Source of the DNA: Flaveria trinervia
Taxonomy: Eukaryota > Streptophyta > Magnoliopsida > Asterales > Asteraceae
Direction: 5' to 3'
DNA: 64,000 nt
Assembly: GCA_025506515.1 (NCBI GenBank)
Contig: CM046452.1
Coordinates: forward strand, 77,598,876-77,662,875
Positions 11,671 through 24,399 of the stretch are shown here, in pieces. Position 1 is the first letter of the stretch; each line of letters opens with the position of its first letter. The position numbers and the translations under genes were made by a program. The notes below the pieces were generated by a model that saw nothing but the letters and a program-made list of their open reading frames with translations, was not told the origin of the DNA and did not search any database.

Positions 11671-14600
11671 TCGTCTCGAAATTAGGAAGAAGCTACGACA
11701 AAGAGATGCGGGTACTTTTCCTTCATGACGTTCTCTTTCCCAAGTAAATTCGGCACCACGTCTTGATTCCCAACGAACTTTCACTAACCGAATACGGCTT
11801 CGTTTGGTTCGTTTCTCGTTGCGATCCATAATTTCTACGGGTCTTTCAACAAGTTGCATTGTCTCATCGATATGTACTTCGTCGAGTGGTATGTGTAGAT
11901 TACCCTCAGCTAAGCATTTCTTAAGATTTGAGACATGAAAGGTAGGATGAACACCGGAAAGTTCTTTCGGTAAATCGAGTCTATAAGCCACTTTTCCAAT
12001 CCTTTCGAGGATCTTGAATGGGCCTATGAAACGAGGAGCTAGTTTTCCTTTCTTTCCAAAACGGACTACCCCCTTCCAAGGAGATACTTTGAGGAGGACA
12101 AGGTCGTCGACGTGAAATTCTAGAGGCTTTCGTCGTTTATCGGCATAACTCTTTTGACGGCTTCTAGCGGCGAGTAGATTCTTGCGGATATGATCGATAT
12201 GATCGGTAGTGTCTTGAACCATCTCAGGACCGGTGATTTGAGTTTCACCAATCTCGTTCCAACAAATCAGAGAACGACACTTTCGACCATAGAGAGCTTC
12301 AAAAGGAGCCATACCAATGCTAGAATGGAAACTATTATTGTAGGAGAATTCAATAAGCGGAATATGAGAGTCCCAATTTCCACCAAAGTCTAGTACGCAT
12401 GATCGAAGCATATCCTCGAGGGTTTGGATTGTACGCTCGGATTGGCCATCGGTTTAAGGGTGGTAAGCGGTACTAAGGTCAAGGCGAGTACCTAGAGCAT
12501 TTTGAAGCGATTTCCAAAAATGAGACGTGAAACAAGCATCACGATCAGAGATGATGGTCATTGGTATACCATGGCGGCACACGATTTCTCGGACATAGAT
12601 TTGAGCTAGTTGTTCCACGGAATACTTTTCTCGGATCGGAATGAAGTGAGCCGATTTGGTCAATCGATCGATGATTACCCAAATACTATCATTTTGGTTT
12701 CGGGTATTTGGGAGCTTAGTGATGAATCCATGGCAATGTCTTCCCATTTCCAAACAGGAATCGAGGTTGCTTGAGTAAACCGAAAGGTCTTTGATGCTCG
12801 GCTTTAACCTTTGAGCATGTAAGACATTTTGAAACGTAAAGTGCCACATCCTTTTTCATACCGGGCCACCAATAAATGGGACGAAGATCGAAGTACATTT
12901 TATCCGCACCGGGATGCACAGAATAGCATGACTTATGAGCCTCGTCAAGAATGAAAGTACGAAGTTCGTCACGATCGGGAACCCATAAACGATTGAGAAA
13001 GTAAAGTAAGCCATCGGGTTTAGTTTCGAGTTGAAGTTCGGCTCCACATGACATTTCTTCGTACATGTTACCTTCATCAACGGAGGTGCACTGGGCTTGA
13101 TAGATGCGGTTTTGAAGATCGGTTTGGATGATAATGCTATGGAGCAAAATAGATTTAACATTAACTTTTCGACTAAGGGCATCGGCCACGACATTCGCTT
13201 TACCGGGATGGTAACGAATTTCGCAATCATAGTCACTAAGTAATTCGGCCCATCGCTGTTGTCTCATGTTCAGATCTTTTTGGTCGAAAATGTGTTGAAG
13301 ACTTTTATGATCGGTAATACTACACATTTTGTACCATAAAGATAGTGTCTCCAGATTTTTAAAGCGAAAACGACGGCACCAAGTTCGAGATCGTGAGTTG
13401 TGTAATTTTTCTCGTGAACTTTGAGTTTTCTTGAGACATAAGCAATAACTTGACCTCGTTGCATGAGAACGCAACCGAGACCTTGGTTGGATGCATCACA
13501 AAATACCACAAAATCGTCGTTTCCTTCAGGAGGGCTAAGATAGGAGCATTGCAAAGCATATGCTTAAGAGTTTGAAAAGCTTCTTCTTGTTTTGGTCCCC
13601 ATTCATAAGATTTTCTCTTATGAGTTAATGCGGTGAGGGGTAGCGAGATTTTAGAGAAGTTTAGAATAAAACGACGATAATAATCATCCAAACCAAGGAA
13701 GGATCGAACTTCGGTAGGTGTGGATGGAGTCTTCCAATCTTTTACGGCCTCAATTTTAACGGGATCAACATGAATACCTTTATCGTTAACGATGTGACCC
13801 AAAATTGAACTTCTTTTAGCCAAAATTCACATTTCGAAAATTTGGCATAAAGTTGTTCTTTTCTTAGGAGATCGAGCATGGAACGTAAATGATGCTCATG
13901 CTCGGCTTCGGATTTAGAAAAGATGAGGATGTCGTCAATAAATACAATTACGAATTTATCCAAAAATGGTTTGCAAACGCGGTTACCGCGGGTGCATTGG
14001 TTAATCCAAATGGCATAACCATGAACTCGTAATGTCCATACCGCATACGAAAAGCAGTTTTGGGATGTCGTCTTCGTGAACACGCAATTGATGATAACCC
14101 GATCGAAGATCGATTTTGGAGAAGCAAGTTGCACCTTGGAGTTGATCAAAGAGGTCGTCGATTCGAGGCAAAGGGTAACAATTTTTTATGGTGAGTTTAT
14201 TGAGCTCACGGTAGTCGATACACATGTGAAATGAGCCATCTTTCTTTTTCACGAAGAGAACGGGTGCACCCCAAGGAGGTGAGCTTGGACGGATAAAACC
14301 CTTATCTGAGAGTTCTTGGAGTTGGTTTGACAGTTCTTGCATTTCAGAAGGAGCTAAACGATAGGGAGCCTTAGCTACGGGAGTTGCTCCGGGGACAAGA
14401 TCGATTCGAAATTTGACGGGACGGATGGGTGGAAGACCGGAGACGTCGTCGGGAAAAACATCAGGAAAATCACAAACAACGTGAATGTCTTGAATTTTCC
14501 TTTCTCCGGGGTCTTTTGCCACAGCTTGAGCTAGGAACGGAACGTACTTTTGGCGTACGTACTTTTGAGATTGAGAACACGACATGAGGTTGAGCTTTTT

Positions 14601-14930
14601 GGGAGAAGTTTTGCCGAAGATTTTGAGAGTTTTACCATTGGCGAGTGGAATTCGAATAAACTTATCATAGCAAACAATTTCGGCACGATGCAAGGCTAAC
14701 CAATCCATGCCTATTATGATGTCGAAACTTCCCATTTGCATCGGGATGAGGTCAATTGAGAATTTACGCTTGCAAAGAGTGAGTATGCAATCGCGGATGA
14801 CCGAATCGATAGTGATTGAGCTACCATTGGCGACTTCGACTATAAAGGTCAAGAAAGTTTAGTACGGGGTACGGCAAGGGTTGATTCAAATTTAAATGAA
14901 ATAAAACTCCTATCAGCTCCGGTATCGAAT
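11656..14930 (-). pseudogene. Gypsy pol remnant: protease end, RT, RNase H, integrase, chromodomain
   Basis: From high to low coordinate: protease active site (DTGA, near 14926); RT N-part (PPWGAPVLFVKKKDGSF; CIDYREL; DLRSGYHQLRV), 14001-14852; RT catalytic motif FIDD near 13945; RNase H (FCDASNQGLGCVLMQ) at 13270-13554; integrase zinc-finger region (CLTCSKVKAEHQRP) and core (IDRLTKSAHFIPI; ISDRDACFTSHFW) at 12454-13236; then GNWDSHIPLIEFSYNNS, GVHPTFHVSNLKKCL and a chromodomain-like end (VKVRWESRRGAEFTWERE). Breaks: in-frame TAA at 12454-12456 where relatives have Gln just before the DGQSERT motif, and frame changes near 14050, 13830, 13500, 13350 and 12760. The pieces are otherwise well conserved, so decay is recent. 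Confidence 0.9.
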
Positions 14931-15451
14931 AAAATTGAAGCAAAATGCTTATTAATTAAAAACGTACCGTTCACCACATCGTTGGCAACTTGTGCTTGGT
15001 TGACATTCATCATAAAAGCACGCCCTTGGTTGCCGTGGGTGACTTGTGGAGCTTGCGAAGGCGGGGGAGGAGGAGCTTGAATTGATTGGAGCGGTTGAAT
15101 CGGAGGAGCCATGAGTTATGGGACTTGAGGTTGGTAAGTTTGCAATTGGTAGGCTTGAGTTGTGTAGTATGGTGCAGGCATGATTTGGGCTTGATTTGCA
15201 AAAGTGAGTCGGGGACAGGCATTGCAGAAATGATTTGGGTCTCCACAATTGAAACAAGCTCTCGGTTGAGGAGGAGTTTGAGCAAAAGGCATGGGTCGGT
15301 TTTGAGGATTATGCGGAACAAACCTTGGTAGAGTGATTTGTCCACGGGAGGCTTCACGACACACATTGCTAAGGTGGCCGTAACGATTGCAATTTGAGCA
15401 TTGGCGACAAGCGGAGTAAGATGGGTGGTGGTGTTGACAAGCGTTGCACAA
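14849..15451 (-). pseudogene. Gypsy Gag zinc knuckles and protease segment
   Basis: The frame from 15451 carries two CX2CX4HX4C knuckles (CSNCNRYGHLSNVC at about 15359-15400 and CFNCGDPNHFCNAC at about 15215-15256), which bind genomic RNA. A shifted frame from 15112 carries the aspartic protease with FDTGADRSF near 14926. In an intact element these would be continuous with Gag and RT; here frame changes separate them. Confidence 0.88.
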
Positions 15452-15480
15452 GGGATGGGGACCGGTGTAAGGTTTTCGAT

Positions 15481-16395
15481 TTAGGGCAGCTTGAGATTGA
15501 GATTGGGGTTGAGTTGGATGAGTGACAGCAAAGTTTCGATGGTTCGGTTTATGCTTCTTTTTAGAGTGGTGAGATGAGTTGGAGTAATTGATGGATTGGG
15601 GTTGGGCTTCAACTTTGGAGCTTGGAGATGGATCGGTGATGGCCTTGACATTGGTTTCTTGGAATCCTTTCGGGATAAAGTCCCTGCTTTGACATGGTTC
15701 TCCGAAAGGGCGGCGGCAAGAGTGATCGCATCATTAAGCGTTTGTGGCTTCCTACTCATGACGGAATCTCGGATTTGCATTGGCAAACCCGAAACGTATT
15801 TGTCGATTGCCCTCTCGAGTGGGGTAACCAAATGGGGCACTAGAAGGCTAAGCTCGTGGAAGTGGTTTGAGTAAGTGGATTTGTTACCGCTATCTTGTTT
15901 AAGATCCCAAAATTCGGCCTCCAATTTTTGAATTTCATGCTTGGGGCAAAAATTTTTGAGCATGATATCCTTCAGTTCATTCCAAGGGAGAGTCATAGCG
16001 ACTTCCGCTCCTTTGGCATTCATGATGCTATTCCACCACGTTAGGGTGGTTAGCTCGAACACACTTGATGTGAAAGTGGTTCGCTTGGCCTCCAGACATT
16101 CACAATGCAAGAACACGATTTCCATGCGTTCAAACCATTGAAGGAGCGTGGTAGCACACTCCTCACCCATAAATTTCGGTGGATTGGCGCCCATAAACTG
16201 TTTATAAGTAAATGTAGCATGAGAGGGTGTGACTTGAGTAACAACAGGTTGCGGTTGGATAGCTTGAATTTGAGCAACAAGGGTGGGGAGTACAGCAGCC
16301 ATTTGAGTTGTAACCAATTCGGCTATCTTAAGGTCGGAGTTCTTGGGGAGACGAGTTCGACGTGCTTGACGAGCTTGACGATGAAGAGGAGGCAT
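15481..16395 (-). pseudogene. Gypsy Gag (capsid part)
   Basis: A 304-codon frame starting MPPLHRQARQARRTRL. It contains the retrotransposon Gag core: FMGANPPKFMGEE, LLQWFERMEIVF, WWNSIMNAKG, FCPKHEIQKLEAEFWDLKQ and YVSGLPMQIRDSVMS. The frame is lost after about residue 255, where the text turns into Ser/Pro/Asn-rich frameshift product, before the zinc knuckles at 15359-15400. Gag packages the element RNA. Confidence 0.88.
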
Positions 16396-17337
16396 TCTAA
16401 AAATAATAAAAGTGAGACAATATGAGATTTTGGGTAGCTAGTCCAAATATGATGGTGATTAACGTAAATATGAGATTATAGTGAAATATTTTGTGAACCT
16501 TATAAAAAAAACCAATTTAACACATGAATATATATATATATGAAATTTGAAATGTTAAGATTTGAGGCGGGAAATACATACATGAATCACCATGACTTGT
16601 TGTCCCGACAGTAATCTTAAGGAAATACGAGGTAATGCGGGGAGTCGAAACGTTACACGAATCACCGCGTCTTTCGTGTTTCAACCAAGATCATAAAATG
16701 GGATAAAATGAGAAGTCAAGACCACTAGTTCACGTATCAACGTGGCTTTCATGTTTCAACTCAAAACAAATCGAAATCGAGGGAGGGATCAAAACACTAG
16801 TCCACATATCACCGTGGCTTTCATATTCCAATCCAACAATATTAATGGAGGTAAACGGAACGGTTACAGTGACTGCTTAAAGTTAGCAACCCATATAACG
16901 CGTATTCGCTTTGGCCTATAAGGTCAAACACCTTGACTTGAACATTCCAGGTAAGTAAATCACCTTTGATTCTCAGAATCATTTTGTCAAAGATTCACAT
17001 CTAGGTATTTTCCCTCTTCCAGTTAGTACGAACCCGTTATAGTGTCACGCTTTAAGGAGATGAGAAATATCGAAAAATTTGGGACCCAAACTCAAATTTT
17101 GAGATCCATAATTTGATTTTTTTTAAATAAATTAATTAATTAATTTTTTTTAAGGTAAGGTAAGGATACCTTGGATTTCTATAAAAGTGTGTGTGTGTAC
17201 ATGAGGGTAAATGAAATAAATAAATAAATAAGAGCAAATAAACAATCAAGTAGGGTGACACGTATAGGCAACACGTTTTGGGACCCTAAAGCATAAATTA
17301 TAATAGGTCGTTACGTCTAACCACCTATACTATAGTC
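16396..17337 (-). other. Untranslated leader of the gypsy element
   Basis: About 940 bp between the PBS and the Gag start, with no credible frame. It contains a duplicated stretch (CACGTATCAACGTGGCTTTC-like text near 16730 and again near 16802) and a GT run at 17190-17200. This is where packaging signals would lie. Confidence 0.6.
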
Positions 17338-17352
17338 ATGGCTCTGATACCA
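17338..17352 (-). other. Primer-binding site (initiator Met-tRNA) of the gypsy element
   Basis: The minus strand reads TGGTATCAGAGCCA, the complement of the 3' end of plant initiator Met-tRNA, four bases from the inner edge of the 5' LTR. This fixes the orientation of the element. Confidence 0.92.
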
Positions 17353-17355
17353 ATC

Positions 17356-19645
17356 TGTCACACCCCGACCAAAGCGGCGGAACATGTCGGGGCGCAACTA
17401 AGATTGTTCAAATGCACACGACACTATTAAAGTGACAATATTTAATCAACTCATTCATTTCATAACATGTTCTTACAAATACAAGAAAATAAATAGTTCT
17501 TAACTAATAACCTAACGGTCCAAAATAAAGTAACGTCTTTAAATCTTCAATCAATCGATAATCAAACCTGTAGCATTGCATAAAATATGTTTTGTCAACA
17601 TGTATGTTGGTGAGCAATTCCATGACTTTATAAATATAATATAAGGTAAAAATCCACAACTCAAATATGTGAAGCCGTAAATAAAAGTGATAATTGAGGT
17701 ATATCAATCATAAATAAATGAGGCTCCTTTCTAATTGATAAAACTATCATATTACAAGGAGGAGCGTATGATCATACTTATTGAGGATGAGGATGAGGCT
17801 AAACGATCAAAAGCAATAAACATGTAGCACTTAATCATATGAGGTATATACCATACAATTGGACAATTATTCTAAGCAACACATAACCTAGTGGTTGTGG
17901 GTTGAGGATCTGGATGTTAAATCATTTTTTTTTGGTTGAGTAAGTATGCTTGCTACCCTCAAAGTATAGAAGAGAAAACGGGGATGAAATTACTCACATG
18001 GAATAAAATGATGTTGATGAATAAATTTTGAATAAAATCCTCAAGTAAGCGAGTCCGACGGTTTTAACGTGCGTGTCCTAGATTGAAAGATCTTGAGTAA
18101 GTATTGAGTATTGAAGATGAAATATAAATGGTATAAAAGTTCATAAAAATAAGGCTTGGGTTTTCGGGAGTTTTAGTTATATTTTACAAAGTGTGTTTAA
18201 ATAACGTAAGTATAAAATGAGTCTTACAAGAAAACGGGTTCTTGATGTTTAGTTTTATTCAACCATTGTTAAGTTTTACATATGGGAGTTGGTTTAGTGC
18301 TAGTATGCACGATCCCATTAATGTAAGCATCAAGGTCTGACTTACGCTCTCTTAAACCCGAGTTTGAGACTTTAATTAATAAAGAAATTCGCTTAAACCC
18401 GATATTAGTATAAAACCAAGTTTGGTTTCGTCATACCATAATATTATTAATACAAATAACATAAAACGAAACATAAGTTAAAAAAATTAGGAAAGATTTT
18501 TCTTTTGGCGTTTTGAACGGTGACTAGCTCGTTAAGACGATAAGTTCGACTTTTACTCGGGTTTATTCTTACCCGAAACTTGGTTTGAGCTAGTATTTGT
18601 TTTAACACTTCCAAAATCTTAAGTAATATGAGTAATATAAATTAAAACATAACTAAAAAGATAGGTTGAACTTTTGGTGGTTTGAACATTGACTAACTCG
18701 TTAAAACGGGTGTTCGGTTTTACTCGGTTTTTATCCGAAACTTGGGTTCAAGCCAAGATTTGTTCTACACCTTCATATCAACTATATAATAACTAAAATA
18801 TCAAGAAAAACTTAAAAGTTATTTAAAGTGCTTAAACGAGCGTTCGGTTTGGTTCGGTCTTTGACTCGGTATGAACCCGAGGATGGTTACCACATGTCCA
18901 AAACCATTGAACTAAAAATAAGGTAAAACTTCCAGATCTAAACTCAAACAAGAAAGTTAATCGAGTAAACTTCCCGAAAACGACCCAAACGGGTCTAAAA
19001 TGCATAAATATGAGTTTGAATGCCCATAAGACTTAAATAAAGATGAAAATAGTTTTTTGAACATAAAATAACTTAGAAAAACTGAAAATAACCAAAATTA
19101 CATACCCGAAATGATTTGAAATGCAAGATTCGGTTCCGTTGACTTTATAAAGTCAAACTTAAGCAAAACTAGCTAGAACAACTTACAAGATCAAAACTTT
19201 TGGGAGAAGAAGATGAAAATGTGCAGGTGAAATGGTTGAAAATGAGTGGTATTTATAGAGAAAGATTAGGGTTTGAGGAAATGGGTAATGCGTTTGTCCG
19301 TGGGTAAAAGGGTGCACTTTGATTTTTTTATTAAAAATAAATTTTAATTTAAATAAATTATGACCAGGTATTTACATGTTTGGAGGGTTCTAGAATAGTT
19401 ATGGGTTAGGTCTTGGTTGGTTTGGATGGTTAAAATACAAGTCCGGACCTTAAACGAACCGAAAACGTTAAAAAAAACTGATTTTGCTGAAACGAACTGT
19501 GGGTCACGCCACGACAAGTATGAAATATGATTACAACATAAAATCCATCATTTTATTAATATTCAAAGATCCGAAGACAAAAACGAGTCGTGTTTACAAT
19601 ACAGGATAACAAATACAAAGCTAGTCGAAAATGACGAATGTCACA
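17356..19645 (-). repeat. 5' LTR of the gypsy element (2290 bp)
   Basis: Begins TGTCACACCCCGACC and ends GAATGTCACA, matching 9369-11648 with scattered substitutions and short indels (for example CATGCCGGAGC versus CATGTCGGGGC near the start). It is flanked outside by GTAGT. Confidence 0.93.
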
Positions 19646-19650
19646 GTAGT
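19646..19650. other. Target-site duplication, right (GTAGT)
   Basis: Directly follows the LTR end and matches 9364-9368. Confidence 0.85.
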
Positions 19651-19674
19651 GCCACCACTTAGGATACTTAAGGG

Positions 19675-20091
19675 TAGTCATGCATAAATCGGGTTTTGGG
19701 CCGGACTCGGAATCGGGTTGAAACCGGGTTCGGTCCAGTCGGGTTTTTTTGTATTCGGGTATTGGTGAACCCGGGTACGAACCCGGGTCGGGTTCACTTG
19801 CGGGAAAACCCTACCCGTCATACCCGGGTAGGGTCGGGTCCGGAAACGGGTCTAATACCGGGTTTAGTTTATTTTTTCAATTTTTTTATGTCTAATACCG
19901 GGTTCAATATCGGGTCCAATACCGGATTCACTTCGGGTTTAGACCGGGTCGGGTTTTAGAAATTCAAAAAAACTCCAAACTGGGTTGAAACCACCGGTTT
20001 ATTCCGGGTACGAACTGGGTACACCCGGTACCGGGTTGTACCTGGACCCAGGTCCGGGTTGGGTCCGTACCCGGTTTTTTGTGCATGTGTA
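19675..20091. mobile_element. Non-autonomous hAT-like element built from CGGGT motifs
   Basis: Flanked by an identical 8-bp direct repeat CTTAAGGG (19667-19674 and 20092-20099), the hAT target size. The ends form imperfect inverted repeats: TAGTCATGCATAAA at the left and, reversed, TACACATGCACAAA at the right. The 417-bp interior is dense in CGGGT/ACCCG words (CGGGTTCGG, CCCGGGTA, GGTCCGGGTT). It codes for nothing; the frames at 19696-19959 and 19985-20209 only translate the motif. It sits 24 bp from the gypsy element. Confidence 0.75.
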
Positions 20092-20099
20092 CTTAAGGG

Positions 20100-21578
20100 T
20101 AAATGAAAGTGCATGTGAGGTGACCTTATTTTTGTTGGGGTGCTATAAGGATATGCAAAGGTATGTGAAGGCACATGAAAGTTACACATCACCATTCTTA
20201 ATAAACTAACAAGAAGCTATAATTGGCACAAAAGGAAAACAAGGACCAACTTGTTTATGTGATTATAAAGAACACCAATCCTTCCGGCGATAAGATGAAT
20301 TTTGCTCGGGAGTGGATCGTGTTGTGTTGTAATTTTTAAAAATAATAATGTCGTATATAAAAATGGTAAATGTTTTAAAAAATAAAAAAACTTAATAAAA
20401 GTGGATATGACTTAAATAGTTCTAACAAATTTTTTTCCTATAATTTGATGATCTTAGCCGGTAATCAAGAATATTGATGCTTAAAATTACTTTTTAATCA
20501 TTTTAATTTTAAAACCCCTTTTATTTATCACCCTTCCCTAATAAAATATAGTCTTATGCTATATTTTATTAATAACGCATCAAACTAATAATTCAAAAAG
20601 AAATCAATATAAATAGAACGAATCAGTAGACGGAAAGGGAAAGGTTTATAAGCCCACATAATGTTTAAATTATTATGTGTAATCATATTTAAAACGAGAA
20701 AAGTCTACAAGCCCACTTAATGTTTAAGTTATTATATGTAATCAAATTTGAAACGTTATATTTTAGTAACACGTGTAAAAAATTGACATGTGAAATCGTA
20801 AAGGTGGACGGATTTAATCAATAGAAGGCCGGTAAAACTGTAATAAAAGTCATGATGAAAAATGTTTAAAAGTGAAAACTCGAAGTGTGAATGAAAGTTT
20901 ATGATAAAGTCATAAAACCATTACATTAAGAAGGCAAAGTGTTGAATTAAGCTTATTTAGTTGTAAGAATTAAACAATTGGGGTTTGTGGCATGTGTTAT
21001 AGACTTAATAAACTAGTATTTTCCTTTGTTAATGATAGATAATAACTAATCGACGTTTGTTTTAAACTACAACTTTGACACGCATTAGACAAATATTACC
21101 ATATATAGACTAATATTGAACTCAAATGAGACACGCAATTAATGGAGTAGTGGTAGATTTATTTCCTATTTACCGAAAATCACTATAAATAAACTTTTAG
21201 GATAAGTATCAAATGTTAACCTCTTTTTATTGCAATAACTTAATTATTAACCTAACTAGTGAATCACAACAAGTCACGTCATCACTATAAGTTAAAGTTA
21301 CAATGATAAAATAGTGGTACAACGAATGTTAAATTAAATGAAAATATAACAAGACTACACTCGAATTAAAGATATTAAATGATCTATTTAATGATATAAT
21401 TTGTATAAAAATAATATCATACAAAAAGATTTAAAAAGTTTTTTAAAGGTGTTTTTTTAAATAGAGGGAGTTCGTTACATTAATGGTGTAAAAATGCATT
21501 ACACTACATAATTATAGCGTAATTGTTCATTATATTAAGTTAACAAGTTATAAGGAACTTTGTCTTAGAACTATAAGT
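20100..21578. other. AT-rich intergenic DNA
   Basis: No gene seen. It contains an imperfect tandem duplication of about 59 bp at 20641-20760 (TTTATAAGCCCACATAATGT, then TCTACAAGCCCACTTAATGT). Confidence 0.6.
20641..20760. repeat. Imperfect tandem duplication, about 59-bp unit
   Basis: Two diverged units each containing AAGCCCAC(A/T)TAATGTTTAA followed by TTATTAT(G/A)TGTAATCA. Confidence 0.6.
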
Positions 21579-23450
21579 ATCGGTGCCAGATCCAAGAATT
21601 TATTCTAATGGATTCACTATTTTTAAATGCTATAATTTTAGAGAAGCGGATATAAAATTTATCGGGTCAGTTTCGGGTTGAATGAAGTTGGACATATAAT
21701 AAAAGTAAGAATAATAAAAAAACTTATCTTCAAAATGTAAAAAGCATATAATATGAAAACATGATGGTCTTTATATATTAAAATAAATATCCTATAGTTG
21801 TTCCCTATGAGTTTTCATCTTATGAAAACATTGCATTACATCTTCAACAGAAACTCTTTCAAATATCTTTTTTTTCAAAATAACACATACAATAATCGTT
21901 CATGTATCCATCACTCATCCGATTACGCAATTCCAAATACTTCGTTGGAGAAAAACTTCTTTCAAGACTTGTTGTTCCAACCGGTAACACTAATTATAAC
22001 TTTAGTAAACGATATGCCAATGGATAATTAATGTGTTTTCTTCTTTCCACCATCCTTTTAGCAAGATCACCTAACCCTATTCAATTTGGCTAACCTTGTA
22101 TCTTCTTTCACATTAATTTAGTTACTGAGTTTATACTTGAGTTTGCTTCTTTCATCAAAATCATAATACATCTAGGCCAACTTAAGCAAGTTTAGTATAT
22201 TAAAGGCACTAAAGTTACGATCTGGGCTCAAAGAACTCATACATGTAAGCAAATTAGTGGTTACCTCATTAAAACGATTTTCAAGCTTTTAAATTTGCAT
22301 ATCAAGAACAATGTTGAAATCATTTACCTCATAGTGATGATGTTGTTCCATATTTCGGTTCAACATACTCGTCTTCCATATTAACTATTTCAATCTCATA
22401 TTTATCACAAAAAGATGTGACATCTGGTGAGCAAAACCTTCAAGTCGATACATTTGTAATTCTTTTTTGATTGATTTAACTATCCCAATTACATTTACTA
22501 TATCTTGATCCTTTCTTTAAAGAGCTTCACACAATTTGTTAGTAACTCTCAAGACATGCTTCATCATCTAAATAAAATATAAAATTAAATTTTTTTTCAT
22601 ATATATATGAAGTTCATTTGCTTGACTTAGGTTAGCACGATCAAATCCCGAAGTTTCTATATATTCAAGCACGTAAATAACGCTAGGATATAAAGCAAGT
22701 AAACGAAGAAGGGTTTTTCATGAGAACTCCAACATGTATCTCCAACTCTTAAAAGTGACAATTCTTGATTCTTTCCACATCCGGTTTCAACTTTCGGATT
22801 CAAATCCAATCTCTCTCTTTGAAATTCTTTAATCAAATCTATTCACTTGGAAGATGCACCAACAACATTTATTAGATTTGATACTTCATCAGAAAACTTT
22901 AAAATTTCATGATGTTTGGTTGCGATGGCCACGATAACAAGTTAAAGTTGATGAGCAAGACAATGAACAAAATATGCCAAAGAATTTTCTTTTAAAATTA
23001 AAGTTTCAAACCATTAAACTCACCGAACATGTTGCTTGCACCATCATATCCTTGACCTCTAACCCTACACAAACTCAAACTATAATGAGCAAATAATTCA
23101 TCAATTTTAGGTTTTAGAGGTAATGCGTTTGTTTCTAGGACATGAACTAGACTAATAAATCGAACCTTCACAACTCCTAACTTATTAACATATCTTAAAA
23201 CCACATTCATTTGTTCTTTTTTAGATATATCCATTGACTCGTCAACTAATATTGAAAAGAAATCGTGACCAAGGTTTTCAAAAATTTTCTTTGATGCTTC
23301 TTGTGCAAAACAATTATAAATATCTTTTTGGATTAATGGAGCTCTCATTTGACAATTCCTTGGTGCATTACTTAATATATATTATCAATTTCTTCATTTA
23401 TTCCTCTCAAAATTTTAAAAAAACTCTATGAAATATCCTTTATAGAGGGA
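21579..23450 (-). pseudogene. hAT transposase relic (DUF4371 / zinc-finger MYM1-like)
   Basis: Minus-strand reading gives, from 23348 down: FFSILVDESMDISKKEQMNV, VVLRYVNKLGVVKVRFISLV, CRVRGQGYDGASNM (the RNase H-like core of this hAT class); then, near 22900-22985, FVHCLAHQLQLVIVA; then DLNPKVETGCGKN near 22770-22810; and near 21885-22060 the C-terminal dimerisation block LPVGTTSLERSFSPTKYLEL with RNRMSDG. Many stops and frameshifts intervene. The left end at about 21581 (GGTGCCAGATCCAAGAATT) resembles decayed terminal sequence of such elements. hAT transposases move DNA elements with 8-bp target duplications. This copy is dead. Confidence 0.8.
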
Positions 23451-24399
23451 TTCTTCATATTCATTATGGCCACATAAAGGTAACCCATCATACATATAAT
23501 TATAAGAATATTAGAGCTACAAAATAAAAAAAGAACACACACACACCCACACACATATATATATATATGGAAAATTTCAAGAAAAAATCATTTTTTACTA
23601 GAAAACCATAAAAACCAATAATCCATCATTAGTTTTTGTTTAGTTAATGGTTGAGATATCTAATGACAAAAATATAAATAAATGATGTTTAAGGGATTTC
23701 ATTATAAGTATGTACATAGACCAAACATATATACAAATATTAAATTAATCCCTTCAATTTCTCATTCTTTTTCCAATTCTCATACTCTCTCCCTCTTTAT
23801 TTTAAACATTTATTTTTATCTTATTTTACTACTCCAATATAAGGGTAAATGGGGGTGTCACATGTTAGCATAACAATTATCCTCATCAAAATTTCCCGTA
23901 TTTCTCTCCTATTAAATATTTACATTAATTACTAATAATATTATTTTAATATTTAAAAAATTAAGAAAGAAATCTAATTATTAAGGTTATTTCTAAATAA
24001 ATTGATATTTTTAAAAAGTCAATTTTAAAAAAATAATATTAATCAAAATTGGGAGTTTTAATAAGAAAATTTTTAAAAATGATATTTCTATACAGTTTGT
24101 TTTAAACAAAATGTTTATTTGAAAAAAAATTAAAAACATAATTTTAAAAAGTTTATATCACTGTTATGTTATTTCAATCATTTCATATCTTAAAATAACA
24201 TTGTATAATTAATAAGTTAATTATATTAATATTTTATTTATTCAACCCGTGTAATACACGAGTTTACTAAATTTAGTTAAATATTGATTAAAAAACTAAC
24301 AAAATAAAATATAATTGTAAGAATATTCAAGCTACAAAAATAAAAGAAAAGATTACACCCGTGAGAATCTAGACAAAATTAAAAGTTACCTATTTTATA
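23451..24399. other. AT-rich intergenic DNA
   Basis: No gene. It has a CA/TA run (23538-23569) and a short hairpin ACCCGTGTAATACACGAGT near 24246-24264. Similar text occurs elsewhere in the window (about 45474-45500). Confidence 0.55.

Larger units (their letters stand above)
9369..19645 (-). mobile_element. Complete but coding-defective Ty3/gypsy element (chromovirus, Tekay-like)
   Basis: About 10.3 kb with two highly similar LTRs (9369-11648 and 17356-19645), 5-bp target duplication GTAGT, primer-binding site for initiator Met-tRNA next to the right (5') LTR, and polypurine tract next to the left (3') LTR. Coding order on the minus strand is Gag, two CCHC knuckles, protease, RT, RNase H, integrase, chromodomain-like tail. 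Integrase lies after RNase H, which defines Ty3/gypsy. The LTRs differ by scattered substitutions and small indels only, so the insertion is not ancient, yet pol has at least one nonsense codon and several frameshifts. A further LTR of the same family lies at 62793-64000. Confidence 0.93.

Noticed and set aside
19696..20209. Two frames rich in Gly, Arg and Pro
   Set aside because: They are translations of the CGGGT motif array in a non-autonomous element.
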